Shown piece after piece: positions 1 to 8,769 of a DNA stretch of 64,000 nt. Both the position numbers and the translations under genes were made by a program. Source of the stretch: Fluviicoccus keumensis. GTDB lineage: Bacteria > Pseudomonadota > Gammaproteobacteria > Pseudomonadales > Moraxellaceae. The notes under the pieces were generated by a model that was not told the origin of the DNA, ran no database searches, and saw only the letters and a program-made list of their open reading frames with translations. Numbering within the stretch: position 1 is the first letter of the stretch; each line of letters starts with the position of its first letter. Location: NCBI RefSeq assembly GCF_004217445.1, contig NZ_SHKX01000017.1, forward strand, positions 32,185-96,184. Direction: 5' to 3'.

Positions 1-731
1 TCTTCCGGTGACAGACCCTGGCTGATGACATAGAAATGGTTGGGGGGTCGGATCAAGACCACGGTCGGGGTGATCTTCAATTGCAGCAATTTGGCCTGAC
101 CCTGATCCGGTGACCAGCTTGTCATGCCGGGTAGCGGTTTATGGTCGAGGGATATGTAACGTACCCGGAAGGGATGTTTGCGGGTGAAGCGCTGCAGCAC
201 TTCAAACTGAGCCGAGCAAAAGGTGCAGCGGGAATCAAAAAAGAACCAAAGGCCGGTTTGCCGGGTCAAAGCGTTCAATGCTCCTTTCTTGTCCTGATCC
301 AGCGTCCGGTTAAAAAGGCCGGCCGCTGCTGTGCCGAAGGGAATCCGGTTGTTTTCATCCAACAGCGGGTCAGCCTGCACTGCTCGTTCGGCCGCATTGG
401 CAAAGTTTTGGGCCTTGTCCATGGCAACCCGTTGCAGGTACATGTAGGCGATAACTGCCTTCGAAGGATTGCCTTGGGCATCCGTGGGGTGATCAATGGC
501 TTCATCCCTCAGTCGATCCATATTGGCGCGCATCCAGGTCGTCGAAAAAACTGGCGGTGCGGCAGGTGGGGTCGACGGTGCCGGGGCCACACGCCCAGAT
601 TCCTTGGGGTCTTGATACCAGAACCACCCTTCTGCCTTAGTGTCGTAATAGCCACGGCTGTCGCTAGCCATAGTGCACTTGCTAAGCGCCAGCAGGCAGA
701 CCATCCACTTAGAAGAGAATCGGCGTGGCAC
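1..731 (-). CDS. traF: F-type conjugation protein TraF-like, thioredoxin fold (partial, runs off left edge)
   Basis: An open frame on the minus strand continues past the left edge of the window, so the C-terminus is missing. After a signal-peptide-like start it reads GYYDTKAEGWFWYQDP, a TraF-type beginning, and further on has LWFFFDSRCTFCSAQF, a thioredoxin-like segment with a CxxC (CTFC) motif. F-type TraF proteins are periplasmic and support pilus assembly. I prefer the GTG start at 731: it has a GAGG-type ribosome site and gives a basic n-region (MPRRFSSK) before the hydrophobic stretch. An ATG at 704 is the alternative. The GTG start overlaps the end of the upstream signal peptidase gene by 23 bases, consistent with one operon. 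Confidence 0.75.
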   Translation of the reverse strand, partial: MPRRFSSKWMVCLLALSKCTMASDSRGYYDTKAEGWFWYQDPKESGRVAPAPSTPPAAPPVFSTTWMRANMDRLRDEAIDHPTDAQGNPSKAVIAYMYLQRVAMDKAQNFANAAERAVQADPLLDENNRIPFGTAAAGLFNRTLDQDKKGALNALTRQTGLWFFFDSRCTFCSAQFEVLQRFTRKHPFRVRYISLDHKPLPGMTSWSPDQGQAKLLQLKITPTVVLIRPPNHFYVISQGLSPE

Positions 732-1269
732 GGGCAAAGACCTCGCGAACATGCAGCACTCCCCAATAGCGGCTGTCATAGGAGCGGGGGTGACTGCCGA
801 GCACAAAAATATGATTGGCCGGAACACGATAGGTTTGGTCGTATGCACCGGACGGCTTTTGCAGGCGAGTCAGCAAGTTCAAGTTTCCGCTGAACAAGCC
901 GTTGATGTAGAGCTTGTCCCGCGCAATCCGGATTTCATCACCCGGAAGCCCGCGGACCTGCTTCGTGATGACGGCATCACGGCTGATATAGGGCTCAAGC
1001 CTGCCGCTGTGGAAGGAAACATAGTCCCCCGGTTTCAGGGTGTGGATGTCGATGGACTCCTTGTGGAGCACGAAAAGATAGTGATTGTTGGAAGGGTTTT
1101 TCCCGGCCTCGATAGCCAGTTGATAGTGATCGGTGAGTGTAGTGAAAGCCGCGCGGCCCAAGAGCATGGCCGCAAAGTAGCCGACAATTACCCATGCGAC
1201 CTGATGTCCTTTTCCCCGGGTCGCTTCGACCAATTTCATCCATCGGGATTGCACGGCAGTAAGGATCAT
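709..1269 (-). CDS. S26-family conjugal transfer signal peptidase (TrhF/TraF-peptidase type)
   Basis: The 186-residue protein has one N-terminal membrane segment (about residues 24-45). It then has S26 signal-peptidase blocks: KPGDYVSFHSG, a Lys-containing block TKQVRGLPGDEI (K103 as general base) and a C-terminal GSHPRSYDSRYWG block. The nucleophile is probably S60 in NPSNNHYLF, which occupies the place of the usual SMxP motif; the loss of the Met-Pro part is unusual. TrhF-type peptidases sit in the inner membrane and process conjugation proteins, possibly the pilin. The start overlaps the end of the TrbI-like gene by four bases, so the genes are translationally coupled. Confidence 0.75.
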   Translation of the reverse strand: MILTAVQSRWMKLVEATRGKGHQVAWVIVGYFAAMLLGRAAFTTLTDHYQLAIEAGKNPSNNHYLFVLHKESIDIHTLKPGDYVSFHSGRLEPYISRDAVITKQVRGLPGDEIRIARDKLYINGLFSGNLNLLTRLQKPSGAYDQTYRVPANHIFVLGSHPRSYDSRYWGVLHVREVFARATPILF

Positions 1270-1664
1270 GGCGTCTCCGGCAAGTTGATATGCAGGTTTC
1301 GGGCGATATCAGGAGTGATGTCCTGTGCCGCCGGCCAGGCCATAACCTGACTGGCATTGAGTACGATGAATCCACGATCCTGGTACAGCCGAAGTTCCTG
1401 CTTGATACCGGCGATTACCGAAGCGGCATCCGTCTGGATGGTTTCCGGTCGCGCTACAGGACTGTGGGCGACCTGGGCGGCTTTCGCGGTAAACAGTTTC
1501 TCAGCATCAAAAATGACGACCTTCGGGGTGAAGGGATTTGTCACGACTCGGAACTTGTAAAGTCCGTATCCGGCGGCGCCGATCAACAGCAGGCTGCAGG
1601 TCACGAACCATAGGTCAAAACGAGACCGACCGCCGGTCTCGGTGGGGATTAGAGGTGTCGTCAT
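1266..1664 (-). CDS. trbI: TrbI-like F-type conjugation protein
   Basis: This small protein (about 132 residues from the ATG at 1664) has one N-terminal membrane helix (LWFVTCSLLLIGAAGYGLYK). A periplasmic region follows with VVIFDAEKLFTAKAAQV, which resembles the conserved core of F-type TrbI. TrbI affects pilus extension and retraction in F systems. Its place directly after TraC matches the F-type gene order. The ATG at 1664 begins just after the TraC stop; an upstream in-frame start at 1718 would overlap TraC by about 50 bases and is less likely. The assignment rests on size, topology and position more than on a strong motif. Confidence 0.65.
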   Translation of the reverse strand: MTTPLIPTETGGRSRFDLWFVTCSLLLIGAAGYGLYKFRVVTNPFTPKVVIFDAEKLFTAKAAQVAHSPVARPETIQTDAASVIAGIKQELRLYQDRGFIVLNASQVMAWPAAQDITPDIARNLHINLPETP

Positions 1665-1668
1665 GGAG

Positions 1669-4101
1669 TTAACCGTGTTCTTTGATAAAGGTGCGGATGG
1701 CCTGATCCACCGAAACACCCTGATGAAGCGCTTCGAAGATTGTCGTTCGTTCCAGTCCTCGCGTGGAAAACAGGATTTGCAGATAGCGGGGTAAGGTCAG
1801 TCGAACAATGCCCCAGGCATTGCCTTGCATGACCATGATTTCAGAGTACAGGCCGGGGACGGTCTGCACCGACTTCATCTGGCGCAGGGTGTAGGGGTCG
1901 AGCGGCAGCAGCTTGCTGTCCGCCAGCCGCTCGACCTCCGAGGCCTCCTGCGGCAGGATGATTTTGAAGGCCGCGTTGCTGACAATCGCATTCATGCCGG
2001 GGCTGCTATCGACATCCTTTAGAGACTGGGTGACCAGCCAGGCGGAGCCGTTCAGCTTCCGGAAACGTCTGTAGCCGTCCGCCAGAAATCGGGCGGTGAT
2101 GGGATCTTCGAGGTATTCCTTCGCCTCATCGAAGATAGCCAGTTTCCGTTCCAGTCGGGTGTGGTTGTACATCTCGTACTGAATGCGGGATACCAGCAAC
2201 ATCAAGACAACTTTTTGCAGCACTTCCTGCTGCTTCAGATCGTCCAGTTCGAGGACAACAAAATTCTTCTGAAACCGCAGGTTGTTTCGGCCATCGAACC
2301 AGTAACCGAACTGCCCCTGTCGAGTGAACGGGAAGAGTTGAACGGCAATGTCACGGACCCGGTCTTCCTTCTGTGCGTAGAGGTACTCCTGAACATCGGT
2401 AATGGTCATCTCACAGCCGCGACTGCTCCAGACCGCCTTGATCGCTTCGGTGAGGCGCGCCCGGCGATAGTCATCCAGGCCTTCGCGCGGAGCGGACATT
2501 TTCTCCAAGAAAATGGTCAGCATTTCCACCTCGTCGTCGATATCGACCACATGGGTGAAAGGGTTGAGGCAGATCCGGCTGTTGTGATGAAAGGCGATGA
2601 ACTCACCGTCGATGGCCTTGGCCAATTTCTCATAGGATCGCCCCTGATCGACCACCCACACCTTGGCGCCCTGCGCCAATTCGTCAAGGATGAACGACTG
2701 GGTCAGGAATGACTTGCCGCCGCCCGAGCCGCCAAAAATCAGCCCGTTGTAGTTGGTTCGGCTGCTGAAGATGTCGAGCCCGAACAATTCTCCCCGGCGG
2801 GTCGTGAACATCTGGCAGGGTGACTCCGCTGTCCCGGTCCAGTCACTGAAGAGAGGCAGGAACTGCACCGCCTGATTGACGGTCAGTGTGCGCTGCCGGC
2901 AAAGATTCATGGTCGAGGTGGGCGAGGGGAACAAGGGCAGATTGTTCCAGAGCAACGGCCACAGAATCTGGGAGTCGGTCACCATTTCTAGCCCGTAGGA
3001 GGCATAGAAGGTCTCCAACTGGGCCGCCAGGCGATTGAGATGAGAAGGCTCTTCGCCCATTAGTGTCATGGTGAGCGTGGCCTTGGCCAACACCCCGCCG
3101 GTCTCCAATTCATTGAACAGCAGTTCGTAGCCTTTCTTCTTGAAGGCCAGTCGCGGGGAGAACTTGATAGTGAAACCGGTGGTCTGGTGGTTGATCCAGG
3201 CATGCTCTTTTTTAACTGTCCCCCGGCCGCTGATCTGGTCGGGGTAGTGCAGTATCAGGGACAACATATAAGGCGACGTTAGCTGGTTGTTCAGCCCGCC
3301 AGGTTCGCCGATCAGTTGGTTCATCAAGGCTAGCGAGGTTGATTTGGGCAGCCGTTTCACGCTGAGCATCTTGTAGTAGGTGTCGTCGACTTTCAGCGTG
3401 CGGCTGTCCATCGTACTGATCAGCGTACCGGGGGTGAGCATCTGGTTGCGCAGCTCATCATCCCCATCATAACCGTCATCAAAACGGGCAAAAGGATAGA
3501 AGATGGAACGGCACTGCTTCAGGTAGTCGGCTGCCAAGGCTCTGCGGGCATGAATGCCCGCAGAGCGCAGACTTTCCTGAAGTTTGATGGCGTACTCCTC
3601 TGCCTGGGCGACATTGTCTTCAGTCGGTTTGATCGAGGAAGGGATCTTTATGCTGATCAGCAGCCGGTTCAGCCGGCAGGGAACGCCGACGGAGCGGATA
3701 TGTGGCTCTATTCGTCCCTTGAAAAGATAGTCTGCACGTTGGCGGGTCAACTCCAGCAGGGCATCACGCTGCCCGGCAGTGAGTTGAGGGTTCCCCATGG
3801 TTCGTTTTACTTTAGGTGTATGGTACCCATCGATCACTTCGTGGATGTGGGGCGTGGAAAGCAGGTTGATCTGGATATAGGTGTCTGGCGGATAGTTCTG
3901 GGACAAAGCGGCGCGAAGCTTGTCAACGACTGACTGGTCAACCCCCGTCATGGGACGCCCGACAAAAAAGGCGCCGATGAAGGACTGCTTTTCCGTGTCA
4001 TGACACAGGAACAAATGGTCATTGATCGTTGCCACAACGGGGAAGGACTCTTCGGCACGATGCCGCTTGAGTATCCGATTGATGCGCTCCGCGCCTAACA
4101 T
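1669..4101 (-). CDS. traC: TraC, VirB4-like type IV secretion ATPase
   Basis: The protein of about 810 residues is the conjugation ATPase that powers pilus assembly at the inner membrane. It carries a Walker A motif GGSGGGKS near residue 460 (bases about 2710-2737) and a Walker B region KLAIFDEAKEYL near residue 660. The N-terminal half is of TraC/VirB4 type. I place the start at the ATG at 4101 (MLGAERINRILKRH), preceded by a good AAGGAAAGG ribosome site. A longer frame to 4158 would run into the pilin gene. It sits between the pilin and TrbI genes in F-type order. Confidence 0.95.
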   Translation of the reverse strand: MLGAERINRILKRHRAEESFPVVATINDHLFLCHDTEKQSFIGAFFVGRPMTGVDQSVVDKLRAALSQNYPPDTYIQINLLSTPHIHEVIDGYHTPKVKRTMGNPQLTAGQRDALLELTRQRADYLFKGRIEPHIRSVGVPCRLNRLLISIKIPSSIKPTEDNVAQAEEYAIKLQESLRSAGIHARRALAADYLKQCRSIFYPFARFDDGYDGDDELRNQMLTPGTLISTMDSRTLKVDDTYYKMLSVKRLPKSTSLALMNQLIGEPGGLNNQLTSPYMLSLILHYPDQISGRGTVKKEHAWINHQTTGFTIKFSPRLAFKKKGYELLFNELETGGVLAKATLTMTLMGEEPSHLNRLAAQLETFYASYGLEMVTDSQILWPLLWNNLPLFPSPTSTMNLCRQRTLTVNQAVQFLPLFSDWTGTAESPCQMFTTRRGELFGLDIFSSRTNYNGLIFGGSGGGKSFLTQSFILDELAQGAKVWVVDQGRSYEKLAKAIDGEFIAFHHNSRICLNPFTHVVDIDDEVEMLTIFLEKMSAPREGLDDYRRARLTEAIKAVWSSRGCEMTITDVQEYLYAQKEDRVRDIAVQLFPFTRQGQFGYWFDGRNNLRFQKNFVVLELDDLKQQEVLQKVVLMLLVSRIQYEMYNHTRLERKLAIFDEAKEYLEDPITARFLADGYRRFRKLNGSAWLVTQSLKDVDSSPGMNAIVSNAAFKIILPQEASEVERLADSKLLPLDPYTLRQMKSVQTVPGLYSEIMVMQGNAWGIVRLTLPRYLQILFSTRGLERTTIFEALHQGVSVDQAIRTFIKEHG

Positions 4102-4114
4102 GCCGTGCCTTTCC

Positions 4115-4516
4115 TTACAGGGTCGCGCCGAAGAAAGTGCCGAGCACGGTCGGGCCATAGATGGCGATCAGGCCGACGCCAATGGCGACACCCGCGCCTT
4201 TGACATCCTTACTGACGAAGGCTTCATAAAGAGTCCACATCAGGGCCAGCAAAGCCGCCAGCAAACCACCGGTGCCTTTCATGAACTGTTGCAGCCAGAG
4301 AACGGGGGCGGCGAGCAAGTTACCGGAGCCGGTGGTCCCGGTCGCGGAAACCGCTCCACCAGTGCCTGAAGTAACTGTCACCGCATGGGCATCGGCCCCG
4401 GCAAAGACAACAATCGCGAGCGCGATGAGGGCCAGTCCGAGGGTGGACAGCTTGCGAAGGTTTTCAGGCTTGCGGAAGACAGGCAGGGTGGGCATGGGAA
4501 TAGACAGACTGGTCAT
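4115..4516 (-). CDS. traA: TraA-like propilin
   Basis: The 133-residue protein has a long N-terminal leader with hydrophobic helix LSTLGLALIALAIVVFAGA and an AHA-type signal peptidase site. The mature part has two hydrophobic helices (around GLLAALLALMWTLYEAFV and GVAIGVGLIAIYGPTVLG) separated by a charged turn. This is the layout of F-type pilins. The ATG at 4516 follows an AAAGGAAA ribosome site 13 bases after the TraV stop. A longer frame to 4612 would overlap TraV and lacks support. A pilin placed between TraV and TraC matches the SXT-type order (L-E-K-B-V-A-C). The adjacent S26 peptidase may process it. Confidence 0.8.
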   Translation of the reverse strand: MTSLSIPMPTLPVFRKPENLRKLSTLGLALIALAIVVFAGADAHAVTVTSGTGGAVSATGTTGSGNLLAAPVLWLQQFMKGTGGLLAALLALMWTLYEAFVSKDVKGAGVAIGVGLIAIYGPTVLGTFFGATL

Positions 4517-4529
4517 GGCAAATTTTCCT

Positions 4530-5087
4530 TTAAGGATTGCTGGGAAGTTGAAAGTCGCGTGAGCCTTCCATCGCGGAAGAACTGGAAGAGGTTTTTGTCG
4601 GGTTGGGGGCATCCTCCTTGAGCGTGGATTGGCCGGATTTAAAGTCGGCGACCATGGGGGTTAAGGGTTTCTGGGCATGGAACTCGACACCGCCGAATGA
4701 CCATTTGCGAGGTGTGATTTCCGTGAAGACATAAGAGGGCCAATTCAGGGTCTGGCGTGCATCGACCCAGGGCGCAATCCAGATTCTCAGAACTTGAGCA
4801 TGCTCAAGAACGGGCATAGGGCCTGACTCGGTCTTCCAGACGGGGCGTGAAAATGAGCTCTCGCCCGCTGCTGTGGTGTTTCCGGTTCCATTAGTTGAGG
4901 GGCTGACTTTGAGGTTGTCGTTGCTGTTTGTGGCCTCATAGACTTCGCGCGGTGTTTTGCAGACAAAACCGCTGGGCATGCCGGGGCAGACAAATTCGGT
5001 CTTGCCGATGCCCAGTGTTGAGCATCCGGGAAGTGTCGCGGCCATGCCGCCGGCCAAAACCAGCAGACGGATAGGGAAGTGGTTCAT
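4530..5087 (-). CDS. traV: TraV outer-membrane lipoprotein
   Basis: The 185-residue protein starts with a lipoprotein signal ending in ATLPGC, followed by the TraV-type segment TEFVCPGMPSGFVCKTPREVYE with two cysteines. In F-type systems TraV forms the outer-membrane core complex with TraK and TraB. It overlaps TraB by four bases and is followed closely by the pilin gene. A low-complexity Ser/Thr/Asn linker sits in the middle (SNDNLKVSPSTNGTGN). Confidence 0.88.
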   Translation of the reverse strand: MNHFPIRLLVLAGGMAATLPGCSTLGIGKTEFVCPGMPSGFVCKTPREVYEATNSNDNLKVSPSTNGTGNTTAAGESSFSRPVWKTESGPMPVLEHAQVLRIWIAPWVDARQTLNWPSYVFTEITPRKWSFGGVEFHAQKPLTPMVADFKSGQSTLKEDAPNPTKTSSSSSAMEGSRDFQLPSNP

Positions 5088-6352
5088 GAGGACAGTCCGA
5101 CTCCTTCAATCAGGATGATGCTGACGTGGCGTCCGGCATCAATTTCAATGACCGGAAACATTTGCTTGGCAAGGTCCAGATAAAACTGGGCCACTTCGTT
5201 CATCGCGTTGGCAGCGCCACGGTATCCGCCGGAAGTGGCCAGGTCTTTGAGGTTGGGCTGTTGAAACTGGGTTGTCCCGGAGCCGGAGAGGTTCAGCGAA
5301 GAAACCGGGGAGGGCGCCAGGCCCTCGCCCAGTTGCCCCAAGAAGCTGGCAAGGATGGTCTTCCCGATTAACGCCCCTTGTTTGGTGACGACACGGCCGC
5401 GTACGCCAACTTTGCCGTCTTCGCCGATTACATACCCGGACAGCTTACTGTCCATAACCTTGCCGTCCTTGCTGATACAGGCGATGCGTTCGGTGCGAAG
5501 CCGCGCCCGCTCGGTGCTCAACTCACCAAAGCCCGAGGCGGTGATAAAGCATTCACGGATGTCCTGACGGTACCGATTCGGCAAGATGGCCTCCGCCTTG
5601 ACCCGGATCGTGGTGGGGACCGGATTCTTCTGCCCCTGCAATTCCGCCGGGGCGTCCATACCGTTCAGCAGTACACCTTCGATAATGGAGCCGGTGGTCA
5701 GATAATTGGCGAACGCAGGTGCTTCGGATGCTGCAGGGACAGGCTTCAACAACTCGGGGGATAAGGAAGAGGGATTGCCGTTGGCGTTCTCCTCCTTGCG
5801 AATGTAGGTCAAAGTGTTGACCGGTTTCGTCGGCTTAGTGGCTGCATCCGAACCCGAAGGACTGCCAGGGAAGTCGGGGAGCGTGCTGTCGCCCAACTCT
5901 GGCAAGGGCGGCAAGGCAATGCTATTGCTTTCGCTGGTACGGCCATTGGACATTTTCAGCAGCCGGAGTTCCTGCTGCATTGTGTCAAGCTGGGTGGCAA
6001 GATCCGAGTTTTGCTGTTGAAGCAGTCGTGCTGCTTCTTCCTGCGTCTGTTGGGCGGCTACCTTGGCATCGGTCAGTTCTTTCTGCTGTTTGTTGAAGTC
6101 GCTGGTCATCGCCTGTTGAAGTGCGGCGTTTTCTGCCCGCAAATCATCAATCGTCGGCTCTGGCGGTGTGCCGGTGACCAATTGGGTTGTCTGGATTTGA
6201 CGTTCTTTCTCCTCCTGGGCGACCTTTTTGTCGGCACTCGGCCCGGCGATCAGCACGAAGCCGACGGCCCCGGCTGCGATCCCTGCGAATAACAATTTGC
6301 GGCGGGTTTCAGGCTCAAAACTGTTCCATTTGTCCTTCAGGGCATTGGCCAT
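5084..6352 (-). CDS. traB: TraB, VirB10-like core complex protein
   Basis: The 422-residue protein has one N-terminal membrane helix (KLLFAGIAAGAVGFVLIAGP). A coiled coil rich in Gln and Glu follows (about residues 55-135), then a proline-rich spacer, then a C-terminal VirB10/TraB beta-barrel domain. The region around TTGSIIEGVLLNGMDAP and the ending VSIILIEGVGL are typical. TraB spans inner and outer membranes and links TraK and TraV to the secretion ATPases. It starts two bases after TraK ends. Confidence 0.92.
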   Translation of the reverse strand: MANALKDKWNSFEPETRRKLLFAGIAAGAVGFVLIAGPSADKKVAQEEKERQIQTTQLVTGTPPEPTIDDLRAENAALQQAMTSDFNKQQKELTDAKVAAQQTQEEAARLLQQQNSDLATQLDTMQQELRLLKMSNGRTSESNSIALPPLPELGDSTLPDFPGSPSGSDAATKPTKPVNTLTYIRKEENANGNPSSLSPELLKPVPAASEAPAFANYLTTGSIIEGVLLNGMDAPAELQGQKNPVPTTIRVKAEAILPNRYRQDIRECFITASGFGELSTERARLRTERIACISKDGKVMDSKLSGYVIGEDGKVGVRGRVVTKQGALIGKTILASFLGQLGEGLAPSPVSSLNLSGSGTTQFQQPNLKDLATSGGYRGAANAMNEVAQFYLDLAKQMFPVIEIDAGRHVSIILIEGVGLSS

Positions 6353-6354
6353 CG

Positions 6355-7248
6355 TCAGTGCTCCGCCGTATCGGCCATGATGTAGGCGGTTGTCGAGGCC
6401 TTGGGTGTCAGCCGAACCGACGGAAAGAAGGCGACAGCCCTGACCCCATCATGGAAAAAACTAGGCTCATTCAGGTCAATGACGGCATCCGAAATGTTCT
6501 CGACAGCGTACTGATAGATATTGCGGTCAGCTCCCGAATAGACCTTGACCGGTGTCAGCATCAGACCTCCCAGCCGTGCGATACCGGTACTCAGGCTGCC
6601 TTCGGCGTAGCCGTCCGGGATGTTGCCCATGACGATGTCGGTCAAAGCGATACGGATACCATCCTGATAGCTGTTGGGCTCCTCCGGTTTATGCTCCCGT
6701 GGCGCGGTCGGCGTCTTGTCAAAAAGCAACGCAATGTTCTGACCGGGAACCGGCTTGGGCACCAGCGTCAGCGATGCAACCGGGCTGTTCGGATTGACGG
6801 ACTCATCCTCACGTACGAAGACGCCAATCGGCTGGTCGGCATGAAAAACCACATAGATGTCCTGACCTACTACCTTGTAGTCGATCCCCTCCGAGCCCAG
6901 AAGGCTTGGGGATTTGAAGGGGGTAGCAATCCGGTTCACCAATGTATTGCTGACAGTCACCACATGGTTGTCGTTGCCGGACACCTTGATGACCTGTTGG
7001 CGCAGCGCAGCCCCGTCCTCCAGTTTCAACGGTGGCTTGTCTACAGGCGGTTGGGTCAATGAGCGCTTGTTCTTTTGGGATTGCGTTACCGGGGTACGGC
7101 TGACAGTCGGTGCAACTGCGGGGACGACAGCCGCGACCGGCTTACCGGGTGGAGGAATGTCATCGGCATTCTTGAATGGTGTAGCGCCTTCAGCGTGCAA
7201 GCCGGAAGACATCAATATTAGGCTCAAGGCCGTGGCATGACGAATCAT
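6355..7248 (-). CDS. traK: TraK, VirB9-like secretin of the conjugation core
   Basis: The 297-residue protein has an N-terminal signal peptide (MIRHATALSLILMSSGLHAEG). A proline-rich linker follows, then a TraK-type beta-rich body with NHVVTVSNTLVNRIATPFKSP and a C-terminal region ending near YIMADTAEH. TraK forms the outer-membrane ring with TraV and TraB. It overlaps TraE by four bases and precedes TraB, as in F and SXT. Confidence 0.9.
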   Translation of the reverse strand: MIRHATALSLILMSSGLHAEGATPFKNADDIPPPGKPVAAVVPAVAPTVSRTPVTQSQKNKRSLTQPPVDKPPLKLEDGAALRQQVIKVSGNDNHVVTVSNTLVNRIATPFKSPSLLGSEGIDYKVVGQDIYVVFHADQPIGVFVREDESVNPNSPVASLTLVPKPVPGQNIALLFDKTPTAPREHKPEEPNSYQDGIRIALTDIVMGNIPDGYAEGSLSTGIARLGGLMLTPVKVYSGADRNIYQYAVENISDAVIDLNEPSFFHDGVRAVAFFPSVRLTPKASTTAYIMADTAEH

Positions 7249-7850
7249 GGTGTCTCCTCATCCTTTTTGCGTTGCCAGGTCAGGGTATGGGGTGTGTCCT
7301 CGTAGCTGGTGAACGCCGTCACCAGTGGCTTTCCCCCAACCATTTGCATGGTGTACTCATAGGTCACGTCCTTGGAGGCGGAACGGTTGCCAGTGGATTG
7401 CGAGAACAAACTGCCGGAGACAAAGACCCGGTTGGTCGGTGGCTCCCAGACAATGCTTTTCGCTTCGAACCAGGACATGGTGCTATTGAGTGCGACACTG
7501 GGGTTGCTGGCGTAGGTTCGCAGTGACTCGGATACCGTCTTGCTGATCGCCGGATCCATGAAGCGCGTAACAACCGTGACGACGTAATCGGCGTTGTTCT
7601 TGTTGATGGTGCCAATGGTCCCGGTCAGCCACAGGGCGATGTCCTTGAAATAGTCGGAAGTGGCGCCGTCCCAATCAATCTCATAGCGTGTGTTTACAGT
7701 AGGGGGGACGATGATGATGCGTTCATGGGTCTGGGCCAACTTGAGTCCCATCACCAGGACCAAGCCGGTCAGACCGACATTGCTGATCATGAGCAGTCGG
7801 TTGTTGGCGACCGCGGATTGCCAGGTGCTATTGAGCTTGGACCACTTCAC
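7245..7850 (-). CDS. traE: TraE, VirB5/VirB8-type conjugation protein
   Basis: The 201-residue protein has one N-terminal membrane helix (LLMISNVGLTGLVLVMGLKLA). The periplasmic domain contains the family-typical VPPTVNTRYEIDW. TraE is an inner-membrane component needed for pilus assembly. The start is a GTG at 7850 that overlaps the TraL stop, so translation is coupled. It sits between TraL and TraK as in F-type operons. Confidence 0.9.
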   Translation of the reverse strand: MKWSKLNSTWQSAVANNRLLMISNVGLTGLVLVMGLKLAQTHERIIIVPPTVNTRYEIDWDGATSDYFKDIALWLTGTIGTINKNNADYVVTVVTRFMDPAISKTVSESLRTYASNPSVALNSTMSWFEAKSIVWEPPTNRVFVSGSLFSQSTGNRSASKDVTYEYTMQMVGGKPLVTAFTSYEDTPHTLTWQRKKDEETP

Positions 7851-8128
7851 GAGTGGTACTCCAGAATCCCGCCGTTCGGAAATCGGGCATTGAGGGGTAT
7901 CAGACCGAGACGGTAAGGCGCATGCAGGTGAAACCCGGCTAATCGCTCTCCCTTGAAACGGCTGTAAAAGCGGGTGAACAGATAGATGGCACCGAGCGAA
8001 TAAAGCAGTTCATGTGCAATCAATCCGGCATAAAAGAGAACAACAACAATACCGAACTCATCCAGTTCCCACATCAGGACTTGGGGAAGACTGTCAATGT
8101 CTTCAGGGATTTCGACGGCTTGCAGCAT
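7847..8128 (-). CDS. traL: TraL, VirB3-like inner-membrane protein
   Basis: The 93-residue protein has the TraL layout: a short polar N-terminus (IPEDIDSLPQVLMWELDE), then two adjacent hydrophobic segments, then the ending FPNGGILEYHS. TraL is the first of the conserved L-E-K-B-V block and acts with the TraC ATPase at the inner membrane. It overlaps the upstream OmpA-like gene and the downstream TraE gene by a few bases. Confidence 0.88.
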   Translation of the reverse strand: MLQAVEIPEDIDSLPQVLMWELDEFGIVVVLFYAGLIAHELLYSLGAIYLFTRFYSRFKGERLAGFHLHAPYRLGLIPLNARFPNGGILEYHS

Positions 8129-8769
8129 CAGGGCATCACCATGACAGTGAGTGTGACCTCCGCACGACGATTGGCGGCACGACCTTCTGAAGTCTTGTTG
8201 GAAGCGATCGGCGTGTTTTCACCTTCTCCGGAGACAGCAATGCGTTCCGCGTTGATGCCGTGTGCTATCAGCCAGTCGGCAATTTCCTGTGCGCGTTTTC
8301 GGGAAAGTTTCAGGTTGTAGCCGGCGGACCCAAGGTTGTCCGTGTGGCCAATGATGCGGATTGGCATAACAGATTGCCGGGCCGCATCCAGGATGGCTTG
8401 CAGGGGACTCAGGTCGCCATTGAGTTGGTACTGGTTAAAGCCGAAGTTCTTTGCCTGAAGCATCGCCTTAAGGGTGGACTTCGGGTTTTCTTCGACAGTG
8501 ATGTTATCCGGGGTGCTGGGTTTGAAACGGATCCAGAACACCGTATCGCCAGATGTGAAGCCGGCGTTTCCTTCGCAGCCGGCGCAGAGCATGGTTTCAT
8601 AGCCAGCTTCGATGGTGGCGATATCGGATGGTGTGAAGTTCTTCAGGGTGACGAAAGAAGGAGGTTCCAGATTGCGGATTTCGGCCGGGACAGGCTCAGG
8701 AAGTGAATGGCAGCCGGCAAGTACGGAGCTGAAAGTTACTAGGGTGGTGCGAAATGTCACGGTAGGCAT
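8128..8769 (-). CDS. OmpA-family peptidoglycan-binding lipoprotein, first gene of the transfer operon
   Basis: The 213-residue protein has a lipoprotein signal with lipobox VLAGC and a C-terminal OmpA-like domain. That domain shows the typical peptidoglycan-contact motif IIGHTDNLGSAGYNLKLSRKR, followed by ADWLIAHGINAERI and RAANRRAEV. It would anchor to the cell wall. An OmpA-like gene is not part of the classical F operon, but here it overlaps TraL by four bases and leads the operon, so I infer a role in anchoring the transfer machine. No clear ribosome site precedes the ATG at 8769. Confidence 0.82.
   Translation of the reverse strand: MPTVTFRTTLVTFSSVLAGCHSLPEPVPAEIRNLEPPSFVTLKNFTPSDIATIEAGYETMLCAGCEGNAGFTSGDTVFWIRFKPSTPDNITVEENPKSTLKAMLQAKNFGFNQYQLNGDLSPLQAILDAARQSVMPIRIIGHTDNLGSAGYNLKLSRKRAQEIADWLIAHGINAERIAVSGEGENTPIASNKTSEGRAANRRAEVTLTVMVMP

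Noticed and set aside
709..1375. Plus-strand and alternative-frame ORFs across the transfer genes
   Set aside because: They are shadows of the minus-strand tra genes, which have clear family motifs and overlapping starts and stops.
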